Shown here piece by piece: positions 18,663 through 27,900 of a DNA stretch of 64,000 nt. Under the pieces are notes generated by a model. That model was not told where the DNA came from and did not search any database. It saw only the letters and a program-made list of their open reading frames with translations. Every line of letters starts with the position of its first letter. The first letter of the stretch is position 1. Origin of the DNA: Paenibacillus marchantiophytorum (GTDB taxonomy: Bacteria; Bacillota; Bacilli; Paenibacillales; NBRC-103111). Where the stretch lies: contig NZ_BMHE01000004.1 of NCBI RefSeq assembly GCF_014640555.1, forward strand, positions 154,997 to 218,996, in the 5' to 3' direction. A program made the position numbers and the translations under genes.

Positions 18663-21600
18663 CTATTTCAGCAGGTTGTAGATCGCTTGCGCTGCTTCCG
18701 CACGAGTTGTATGTTCATCCGGTACGAATAGCCCTTCTTGACGCCCGGAGAGCAGCTTCGCTTGCAGCGCGCTGTTCACGAAAGGCAGAGCCCAATCGCT
18801 GATCTCGGATGCATCCGAACTTGCTTCTGAGGATGTCTCAAGTTTCGATCCTGTCCGGTGCTCATAAGCGCGTACAAGCATAACAGCCATCTCTTCTCTA
18901 GTAATGCTGCGATTCGGTTCGAAAGCTCGCTGCTCATTGCCAGAAATAATTCCCGCTTTATAGGCGGCAGCCACTTCCTTCGCATACCAGTCCTTCTCTG
19001 TCACATCACCGAACGGAGACGTATCAGCAGATGAAAGACCTAACGTCCGGGTGAGCAAAGCTGCGAACTCAGCGCGGGATATGTCTTTGCCAGGCGCGAA
19101 GGTCGCATCCACCGCCCCATTCACGATATGCTGGGCGGACAGCTCTCGAATTGTCGAGAATGCCCAGTGCTGGTTGGTCACGTCATTGTACGTTTTCTCC
19201 AAAGAAAGCACGGCATATTGGCTAAGTCGATCAATACCGACTTCGATTGCCGTATTTCCGCTAACACGCTTTCCACCCAAGTAGACAAGACTTCCGTCTT
19301 CCTTAATCTCGTAGATACCCGCCAGCTTAGAATCCATTCCCGCAGGAATCGGGAACGTCATCGTGACAGGCTTCGCAAGCTTAGCCAAGGCAAACTGTTT
19401 GCCGTCAGCATCGGTCGCGAAGATCGAGAGATCAACCATCTGTCCGCCAAGTTTATAGATACCACCTTCCTTGCGGCTTGCTTCTTTCAGTGTCCGCTCT
19501 GCTTGGGCTGCTTCAACCGCTTCGATGCTTACGGTAATCTCAGCCTTGTCGTCAGGTGCAGGCAGCAGATTGCTTGCGGATTTCAACAGTTCACCGGGAA
19601 CGGTCAATTTGACATTCTCATCCTGAACTTGCAGTGAGCGTCCGTTAAGCTGCTTGGCCTGCTCCACCGGAATAATCAGGCGATTCTTTCCTTCCGGTAG
19701 TTCGACGGATACCGTTGACTGACCGTCCTTCATGTCTTCGTTCTTGATAACTACTGCGTCTTTCGGCAGCTCCGGTTTATTCGGCGTTGTCGATGGTCCC
19801 GATTGATCAGGACCTGGATCTGAACCTGGATCTGGATCTGAATTTGACAATCGTTTTACCGTAATGTCATATCGCTTGAACGTGCTGTCCTGCGCCGTAA
19901 CTGTAACGGTCACCAGGTTGCTGCCGACAACCATATTCTCGCCGCCACTCACTACTACCGTGGCAAAAGGACTTGCCACCATGTAGGTGACAGTGGTCAC
20001 CGTTGTTTCATATGGTACCGACAACGCATAGTCGAGCTTGTCCGGAGCGAAACCGTCCGCTGTCGTTCCGTTCACGCGCAAATCAAGCAAATAAGCGTCA
20101 GACGACAGCGCTTGCGCTTGTCTGCTTACCGCAATACGGTAAACCTTCATTGTACCGTCTTGCGCCGCAACCGTTACGGTTACCGGGTTGCTGCCGACAA
20201 CCATATTCTCGCCGCCATTCACCGCTACCGTTGCAGCAGGACTTGCCGCCGTGTAGGTGACTGTGCTCACCGTTGTTTCATACGGCACCGACAACGCGTA
20301 GTCGAGCTTGTCAGGAGCGAAACCGTTCAGTGTCGTTCCGTTCACGCGCAAATCAAGCAAAGAAGCGTCAGACGACAGCGCTTGTGCTTGTCTGGTTACC
20401 GCAATACGGTAAACCTTCATTGTGCCGTCTTGCGCCGCAACCGTTACGGTCATCGGGTTGCTGCCGACAACCATATTCTCGCCGCCATTCACTACTACCG
20501 TGGCAAAAGGACTTGCCTCCGTGTAGGTGACTGTGCTCACCGTTGTTTCATACGGCACCAACAACGCGTAGTCGAGCTTGTCAGGAGCGAAACCGTTCAG
20601 TGTCGTTCCGTTCACGCGCAAATCAAGCAAAGAAGCGTCAGACGACAGCGCTTGTGCTTGTCTGGTTACCGCAATACGGTAAACCTTCATTGTACCGTCT
20701 TGCGCCGCAACCGTTACGGTTACCGGGTTGCTGCCGACAACCAAATTCTCTCCGCCACTCACTACTACCGTGGCAGAAGGACTTGCCGCCATGTAGGTGA
20801 CAGTGGTCACCGTTGTTTCATACGGCACTGGCAAAGCATAGTCGAACTTATCCGGCGCAAAGCCACTGAGAGAAACGCCACCAACTTTCAAATCTTTTAA
20901 ACTCGCATCATTCTCCGTAATCTTTTCACCGGTAAAATCAATTTCGCTCATGCTGGTAAATGTCAAGGAAGTATCAGTGTTGTACGTACTGGTAACGACG
21001 AATTTCACATACCTGCCCTGCACAGGCTTGTCCAAAGAAAGATAATCCTTGTAAACCGTACCCGTCCAGGTTTGTCCGAACGTTCCAGTAACCTTGTTAG
21101 CCGTATTCCCCAGGAAGGCAGTATCCTTCAAGTCATTCAGGTTATCCGAAGCGTACAGTTCAAACGTTTTCGGGAATCCCAAATCAGCTTGTCTAGTACG
21201 GCTCTTTCTCTGAATACCATTGATCTTATTCGTCTTCTTCATATCGATAATGACCCAATGCGGGAATGGCGCAGCAGGGGTTTCCCATCTGGAATGCCAA
21301 ATGGAGGCTTCAGAACCGTCGAGAATGTTGCTCGCGTTGTTATTTCCCAAGTCGACGGAACTGAAAGAATCGATTGAGAAATCGGTTTTCGGCATGAATG
21401 TGTAAACTATGTTGTTCTGGGCAGCTTTCAAGGCCGAATTCAAATCCATATAAGCCTGATCAATCACTGCGGCTTCGGAACCGGAAGCTATAGCTCTTGC
21501 GGCAGCAAGCTTCGTCATCAGTTCACTTTTCATTTGAACAGGAATAGATAATCCCGGAGCTCCTGCAAGATGAGCAATGAAATTCTCCGCTTCCTGAATT

Positions 21601-24600
21601 GTTGCGGTCAACTGATCGAAGGTGGCATTAAACTTAGTACCGGTAAAATCGATTTCACTCATGCTGGTAAACTTCGCCCCGTTGGTATTATACGTTGACG
21701 TAACGACGAATTTCACATAACGACCATTCAAGGTTTTGCCAAGTGAAGCATAATCCGAATAAACATTACCTGTCCATGTCGTGCCGAATGTGCCGGTAAC
21801 CTTGTTGGCCGGGTTGGCCAAGTAAGCAGAGTTCTTCAAGTCGGCCAAATTGTCCGAGGCGTATAATTCAAACGTTTTAGGGAATCCCATATCGCCTTGG
21901 CTGAGACGGCTCTTTCTGTTAATTCCATTGATACTATGCGTGCTCTTCATATCAATGATGACCCAATGAGGGAAATCAGGCACGGGCGACTGCCATTTGG
22001 AATGCCAAATGGATGATAACGAATCGTCGAGAATGTTGCTCGCAAAAGCACCCTCATTGTCTGCGTAAGAACTGAATGAATCGATAGAAAAATTCTTTTT
22101 CGTGATGAATGTGTAGTTGAGTTTAGCTTGGGCCGTTTGGAGCGCCCACATCAGATCGATATAAACCTGATCAATCACAGCTGCTTCAGATCCTGAAATC
22201 ACGGCTTTTGCGGCAGCAAGCTTAGCTGTCAATTCCGTTTGCACTTGTGCTGGGAGAGATGCACCAGTTATTCCTGCAACATGCGCAGCGAATTGCTCTG
22301 CTTCCTGAATTTTGGATGTCAACTGACTGAAGTTGTACAAATTGGCCGACTGATACGAGTCGGAGAGCGCTTTGGCTTCCGTCGCGGACAGGGCGCGTTT
22401 CCATATTTTCAGATCGTCCAGCGTAACGGTCGCACCGCCATTGCTTTTATTGCCATCTGCACCGAGAATGATGTGGAAATTGGTATCCAAGCTGGATGTT
22501 CCCAATGTGGAAATGTCGCCCGTGGCTTGCTTAATACCGTCAACATACGTTGATGCTGTATGACTTGCCCTGTTTACCGATATCGTAAAATAGTGCCAGT
22601 CTTTTCCTACGCTTGCAGCTGTAGTATCGACACGATTTCCGACCCCATTAGCCAAATTAAGGGTCATGTTGTTCGAAATCGCAGGGCCAATGTACCAGCC
22701 TAGATTCCCGCCTGAATTCCAATTTTTGTTGGAAAGGACTGTTTGATCTCCTGCCAAATCACCCTTATGCCAGAATGAGACCGTGAAGTCGCCATTTCCG
22801 AACTTCAAGTCCGATCTATCACCAAGATCGACATAATTGGCATTGCCTGATGCAATGCTGACAGCTTGTCCAGATTTGCCCGTCACGTAGGAGACCGTAC
22901 CAACCTGAGAAGCCAAGCCGCTTGCGCCCGCAGCATCCTCATTCAGATTGTCTTCGAATTTCATATCCGATACGAGCTGATTCCACATCGTAGTTGGGTC
23001 AATCGGCGTCGGCGCCGGCGGTGCAACTTGAGAAGCATAGAGTATTTGCACCGGAGCGCTTGAGTTGCCAGTAGCATCCGTTGCCTTTACGGATATCAGA
23101 TAAGACTTTGCCGGATTGAGATCCTTCATAGGAATATTCATGTTATTCGGGATCGGTGTGAAGTAAAAATCCGACAAAACATTATACGTCTTTTCTACTT
23201 GAGCCGTTCTATAGTCATACACTGTGGCTTCGTAATGATGCATGGAGTCATCGTCCTTGGCTTGCTTGAACGAGAGCACGGGCACGTTATCCGCTCTCTT
23301 TTCTACTTTCATATCCAGGTTCGTCGGGAACACCGGCGCTACTTTGTTGCGGTTTTGCGGCTTGTACGTAAAATTGCTTTTGATTTCTTCGTTAGTGTTG
23401 CCTTTTAATTTCACGACCCACTTCTTACCCGCTAATGCGCCGGCACTGTTGAAAGCCGGGACATTAGAACCTTTACCCCATTGATACTCAATACGCTCGA
23501 TCTCTATACGATCCTGATACACCTCTATGACTGGGGATTGAGTCCCTGAGAATAAAGCTGTCTCATTCAGTTCTCCTTCTTTCGTGACCATGGAATACCC
23601 GTATTCCGTCTCCAAATACGACATAGATCCGACATTGATCACGGTGAAGTCCTTCTGGAATATCGAGCGCTCATCATTAATGTTCAAGTGAGAGTGACCC
23701 GATAATACAACAACTTGCGGAAAATCCTTCAGATCCGTATTCAGGTTCTCATTGGAAGCCTGCTGCCCATCCATGACCGTTCCGGCAACCGGATGGTGCA
23801 AAGTAAGGAAGATCGGCTTATTGCGATTTGCCGGATCAGCAGTTATCGCAGCGAGCCGTCCCTTCAGCCAGTTTCTTTGTGTCGTGTCTCCGTTGTAGTT
23901 GTTCGCGTTCACGAATAAGAAGGAATACCCTTTGATTATCTTCTCGTAATAACCGTTCGATTGGCTCGTGAACCAATCCGCCGGATAACCTTTTTGCACA
24001 TCAGAGACGCGTGCGTCATGGTTGCCGATCGCAATCTGCATTTGCATACCGCTCCAGCCTTTTCTTTCCATCTGTGTTTTTAAAATATCGTAAACGAACG
24101 AATGATGTTGACCCGTGTTAAAGTTATTATCATTAATCATATCACCGGCAAAAACGATGGCATCCGGATTAGGCAGGACAGAACCGAGAACATCAAAATT
24201 ACTCACCCATCTGGCTCGATTATTGGCATCATCCTCAGCTGTACCCGGCGCCATATGGACGTCACCCATCGCAGCGAATTTCAACAGTGGCTTTTCGGTA
24301 GTCTTAATGATATAGCCGTAAGTCCCGGCTGTACTCCAGTCGTCATCTTTCATAGCAATTACCGAAACGTTCGCCGATGCCGTGAGAACGATCGGTGTTC
24401 CATTATATTTGAGGCTGGTTTCGTCAGGCAATGTACCGTCCAGCGTATAATAGATGTCTGCCCCTGGAGTCGTGGTGGTAAGCTCAACGTTGATGGATTG
24501 CTCATAGCGGCCTCCTGGGATGGAAGGCACAGGCTTATCGACAGTGACGGCGGCCACGGCAGCCGGGATAAAACCTGCTCCCGCTGAATAAACAACAAAG

Positions 24601-24653
24601 CAAGCGATGGTGCAGGCCATAAATACGGATATGAATTTCTTGGCATTCAACAC
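18663..24653 (-). CDS. Giant secreted SLH-anchored metallophosphoesterase, tandem copy 1
   Basis: About 1996 residues, exported and cell-wall bound. Numbering from the 24695 ATG: signal peptide 17-50; CHB_HEX_C-like domain 54-130; calcineurin-type phosphoesterase 138-360 with metal motifs GDVH, GDMINDN, GNHD, LHHP and GHSH; FN3-like 450-555; LamG/concanavalin-like 570-790; two units of helical FIVAR-like plus discoidin (F5/8C) domain, 800-1250; four cadherin-like beta-sandwich repeats, about 1266-1616; a conserved linker region; three SLH motifs, about 1835-2010, which bind pyruvylated wall polymer. The metal ligands look intact, so it is probably an active surface phosphatase or nuclease-like enzyme. 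Start GTG 24653 (or TTG 24650) follows AGGGAGGA; the ATG at 24695 lacks a good site. Confidence 0.88.
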   Translation of the reverse strand: MLNAKKFISVFMACTIACFVVYSAGAGFIPAAVAAVTVDKPVPSIPGGRYEQSINVELTTTTPGADIYYTLDGTLPDETSLKYNGTPIVLTASANVSVIAMKDDDWSTAGTYGYIIKTTEKPLLKFAAMGDVHMAPGTAEDDANNRARWVSNFDVLGSVLPNPDAIVFAGDMINDNNFNTGQHHSFVYDILKTQMERKGWSGMQMQIAIGNHDARVSDVQKGYPADWFTSQSNGYYEKIIKGYSFLFVNANNYNGDTTQRNWLKGRLAAITADPANRNKPIFLTLHHPVAGTVMDGQQASNENLNTDLKDFPQVVVLSGHSHLNINDERSIFQKDFTVINVGSMSYLETEYGYSMVTKEGELNETALFSGTQSPVIEVYQDRIEIERIEYQWGKGSNVPAFNSAGALAGKKWVVKLKGNTNEEIKSNFTYKPQNRNKVAPVFPTNLDMKVEKRADNVPVLSFKQAKDDDSMHHYEATVYDYRTAQVEKTYNVLSDFYFTPIPNNMNIPMKDLNPAKSYLISVKATDATGNSSAPVQILYASQVAPPAPTPIDPTTMWNQLVSDMKFEDNLNEDAAGASGLASQVGTVSYVTGKSGQAVSIASGNANYVDLGDRSDLKFGNGDFTVSFWHKGDLAGDQTVLSNKNWNSGGNLGWYIGPAISNNMTLNLANGVGNRVDTTAASVGKDWHYFTISVNRASHTASTYVDGIKQATGDISTLGTSSLDTNFHIILGADGNKSNGGATVTLDDLKIWKRALSATEAKALSDSYQSANLYNFSQLTSKIQEAEQFAAHVAGITGASLPAQVQTELTAKLAAAKAVISGSEAAVIDQVYIDLMWALQTAQAKLNYTFITKKNFSIDSFSSYADNEGAFASNILDDSLSSIWHSKWQSPVPDFPHWVIIDMKSTHSINGINRKSRLSQGDMGFPKTFELYASDNLADLKNSAYLANPANKVTGTFGTTWTGNVYSDYASLGKTLNGRYVKFVVTSTYNTNGAKFTSMSEIDFTGTKFNATFDQLTATIQEAENFIAHLAGAPGLSIPVQMKSELMTKLAAARAIASGSEAAVIDQAYMDLNSALKAAQNNIVYTFMPKTDFSIDSFSSVDLGNNNASNILDGSEASIWHSRWETPAAPFPHWVIIDMKKTNKINGIQRKSRTRQADLGFPKTFELYASDNLNDLKDTAFLGNTANKVTGTFGQTWTGTVYKDYLSLDKPVQGRYVKFVVTSTYNTDTSLTFTSMSEIDFTGEKITENDASLKDLKVGGVSLSGFAPDKFDYALPVPYETTVTTVTYMAASPSATVVVSGGENLVVGSNPVTVTVAAQDGTMKVYRIAVTRQAQALSSDASLLDLRVNGTTLNGFAPDKLDYALLVPYETTVSTVTYTEASPFATVVVNGGENMVVGSNPMTVTVAAQDGTMKVYRIAVTRQAQALSSDASLLDLRVNGTTLNGFAPDKLDYALSVPYETTVSTVTYTAASPAATVAVNGGENMVVGSNPVTVTVAAQDGTMKVYRIAVSRQAQALSSDAYLLDLRVNGTTADGFAPDKLDYALSVPYETTVTTVTYMVASPFATVVVSGGENMVVGSNLVTVTVTAQDSTFKRYDITVKRLSNSDPDPGSDPGPDQSGPSTTPNKPELPKDAVVIKNEDMKDGQSTVSVELPEGKNRLIIPVEQAKQLNGRSLQVQDENVKLTVPGELLKSASNLLPAPDDKAEITVSIEAVEAAQAERTLKEASRKEGGIYKLGGQMVDLSIFATDADGKQFALAKLAKPVTMTFPIPAGMDSKLAGIYEIKEDGSLVYLGGKRVSGNTAIEVGIDRLSQYAVLSLEKTYNDVTNQHWAFSTIRELSAQHIVNGAVDATFAPGKDISRAEFAALLTRTLGLSSADTSPFGDVTEKDWYAKEVAAAYKAGIISGNEQRAFEPNRSITREEMAVMLVRAYEHRTGSKLETSSEASSDASEISDWALPFVNSALQAKLLSGRQEGLFVPDEHTTRAEAAQAIYNLLK
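20041..20850 (-). repeat. Three near-identical 270-bp direct repeats encoding cadherin-like domains
   Basis: Identical landmarks recur every 270 bases, for example GCAATACGGTAAACC at about 20131, 20401 and 20671, and GTGTCGTTCCGTTCACG-type segments. Each unit encodes one cadherin-like beta-sandwich repeat of 90 residues. A fourth, more diverged unit lies at about 19850-20040. Near identity at DNA level points to recent duplication or gene conversion. Confidence 0.85.
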
Positions 24654-24719
24654 GAGAAGTCCTCCCTGTAAATAGATTTTTTCAAAAAAGCTCATATTAC
24701 TTTGGAAGCCCCCTGTTAA

Positions 24720-24912
24720 GGGAACTACAGCCCGCTATATTAGGTAAATGTGCAGTTTCTAGGAACGAAGCGGAACTACAGGGTCTTATTCAGGGTAAAT
24801 ACGAGTCTTTTCACGAATATTGGCGTAATAGAGGCTTACAGTTCCCCTTCGCGAACGAAAACGGCTATTTTGGTTAAAATAGCGTACTGACGTTCCCTTA
24901 TCCTATGAAGTT
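24720..24912. repeat. Intergenic repeat cassette, subtype A, copy 2
   Basis: The same four-arm layout as the 18413 copy with scattered substitutions. Exact GGAACTACAG occurs at 24721 and 24772; the reverse arms end near 24846 and 24898. It separates the two giant SLH genes and leaves only about 65 bases before the start of the downstream gene 18663..24653. Confidence 0.82.
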
Positions 24913-24982
24913 ACAAAAAAAGATCGCCCTCCATCCCTGATCGTATTTTGGTTAGCGATTAGGTGGTTGGCGATCTTCTTAT
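24911..24982 (-). terminator. Intrinsic terminator of the 24985 gene, with an insertion in the loop
   Basis: On the minus strand AAGATCGCCAACCACC pairs with GGATGGAGGGCGATCTT, followed by a run of Ts. Compared with its homologues at 18613 and 30438, the loop is about 20 bases longer and one arm has mismatches, so it may be leakier. Confidence 0.7.
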
Positions 24983-24984
24983 GT

Positions 24985-27900
24985 CTATTTCAGCAGGTTG
25001 TAGATCGCTTGTGCAGCTTCCGCACGGGTTGTATGTTCATCCGGTACGAACAGCCCTTCTTGGCGGCCGGAGAGCAGCCTCGCTTTCAGCGCGCTGTTCA
25101 CAAAAGGCAGGGCCCAATCACTGATCTCGGATGCATCCGAACTTGCTTCTGAGGATGGCTTGAGTTTGGCGCCTGTCCGGTGCTCATAAGCGCGGACGAG
25201 CATAACAGCCATCTCTTCTCTGGTGATGCTGCGATTCGGTTCAAAAGCTTGCTGCTCATTGCCAGAAATAATGCCGGCTTTATAGGCGGCAGCTACTTCC
25301 TTCGCATACCAGTCTTTCGCTGTCACATCACCGAACGGAGACGTATCAGCAGATGAAAGACCTAGCGTCCGGGCGAGCAAAGCTGCGAACTCGGCGCGGG
25401 ATATGTCTTTGCCAGGCGCAAAGGTTGCGTCCGTTGCCCCGTTAACGATATGCTGGGCTGACAGCTCTCGAATTGTCGCGAATGCCCAGTGCTTATCCGT
25501 CACGTCATTGTAATTCTTCTCCAAAGAAAGCACGGCGTATTGGCTAAGTCGATCAGTCCCGACTTCGATAGCGGTATTTCCATTAACACGCTTTCCGCCC
25601 AGGTAGACAAGGCTTCCGTCTTTCTTAATCTCGTAGATGCCAGCCAGTTTCGGATTCATTCCCGCTGGAATTGGGAACGTCATCGTGACAGGTTTCTCAA
25701 GCTTATCCAGGGCAAACTGTTTGCCCTCAGCGTTGGTCGCGAAGATCGAGAGATCAACCATTTGTCCGCCCAACTTGTAATTCGCGTTGTCTTTGCGGCT
25801 TGCTTCCTGTAGAGTCCGCTCTGCTTGCGCTGCTGCAACCGGTTCGATTTTCACGGTAACCTCAGCCTTGTCATCAGGTGTCGGCAGCAGGCTGCTTGCG
25901 GATTTCAAAAGTTCACCAGGAACGGTCAGTTTGACGTTCGGAGCCTGAACTTGCAAAGGGCGTCCTTCAAGCTGTTCAGCCTGCTCAACCCCAATAATCA
26001 GGCGATTCTTCCCTTCCGGTAATTCGACAGATACGGAGGACTGACCGTCCTTCAAGTCATCGTCCTTGATAGTTACTGCATCTTCTGGCAACTTCGGTTT
26101 ATCCGGCGTTGTCGATGGCCCTGAAGATTCGGATGGTCCCGGATCTAAATTTGAACTTGACGAACGATTTACCGTAATGCCATATTCATTGATCGTACCA
26201 TTCTGTGCCGTCACCTTAACGGTAATCACATTGGAGCCAACATTTAAGCTGCTGCTCCCTGTGACAGCGGCCTTAGCTGCAGTATGATAAACCGAATAAG
26301 TCACAGTGGCCACAGTTGTGCTGTAAGGAACATCCATGGAGTAGTTCAGCTTGTCCGGTGCAAAGCCGCTCACTGTCACTCCATTCACCTGCAGATCCCG
26401 CAGCGTTGCGTTGGACGATGCCGATTGAGGTTGTCTGGTTACTACTAGCGTATACGTACTTTGGCGGGTACCATCTTGCGACGTCACCTTAACGGTGACT
26501 GGATTATCGCCGACGATCAAATTCTGGCCGCCACTCACCGCTAAGGTTGAAGCAGAATTCGCTTTCGTATAGGTCACATTTGTAACCGTCGTCTCATAGG
26601 GTACCAACATCGCATAGTCGAACTTATCCCCTGCGAATCCACTCACCGCCGTTCCGTTCACGCTCAGATCGATTAAAGAACTGTCGGACGATAGCGGTTG
26701 AGGTTGTCTGGTTACTACGATGGTATAAGCCTTCACTGTACTGTCTTGCGACGTCACTTTAACAGTGACTGTATTATCACCGACAACCAAATTCTTGCCG
26801 CCACTCACCGCTACGGTTGCAGCAGGGTCCGCTTTCGAATATGTCACGGTTGCCACAGTCGTCTCGTACGGCACCGATATCGCATACCCGAGCTTATCCG
26901 GCTCGAAGCCGCTGATCGCAGCGCCATTGACTTTCAATTCGGTTAAAGCTGCATCCCCGCTTAAAGCCTTTTCACCAGTAAAATCAATTTCGCTCATACT
27001 GGTATAGATTGCGGCCTGATCATAGGTTCCAGTCACGACAAATTTCACATACCGGCCCTGCAGTGTTTTATCCAAAGAAACATAATCCTTATAAACCGTG
27101 CCTGCCCAGGTCTTGCCAAACGTGCCGACAGCCTTGTTAGCCGCATTATCTAGGAAAGCAGGATTCTTCAAATCATCCAGATTATCCGAGGCGTACAATT
27201 CAAACGTTTTAGGGAATGCCATATACGATTGATTGGTACGGCTCTTTCTCTGAACACCATTGATCTTATTCGTATTCTTCATATCAATAATGACCCAGTG
27301 CGGGAAAGGATCAGCCGGTGCCTCATAGTTGGAATGCCAAATCGTCGTCTCTTGCCCGTCCAGGATGTTTTTCGCTTCATCATTGTCATTTTCGGCATAT
27401 GAACTGTAAGATTGCAGGGAGAAATTTGTTTTGGGTAAGAATGTATATACGACAGCACCCTGCGCTGCTTTTAACGCCCAAATCAAATCCAGATAAGCCT
27501 GATCGATTACCGTTGCACCAGAACCCGATGTCAAAGATTTGGCTGCAACAATTTGAGACGTTAGCTCATTTTGCACCTGTACAGGAAGAGATAGTCCTGT
27601 TGTACCCGCAATTTGCGCTGCGAATTGCTCAGCTTCTTGAAGTTTTGACGTCAATTGATTGAAATTGTATATATTCTCTGTCGTCTCTTCTTTATAAGAA
27701 TCGGATAGCGCTTTGGCTTCCGTAGCAGTCAGAGCACGCTTCCAGATTTTCAAATCATCCAGCGTAACTTCTGCTCCTCCATTTCCCTTATTGCCATCTG
27801 CTCCGAGAATAATGTTAAAAGAAGTATCCAGACTGGCTGTGCCTAATGCAGAAATGTCCTTGGTTGCCTTCACAACACCGTCCACATACGTTGAGGCTGT

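Noticed and set aside
20003..20900. Repeated plus-strand frames that look like a repetitive protein or CRISPR-like array
   Set aside because: They are antisense shadows of the 270-bp cadherin-like repeats; unit length and lack of unique spacers exclude CRISPR.
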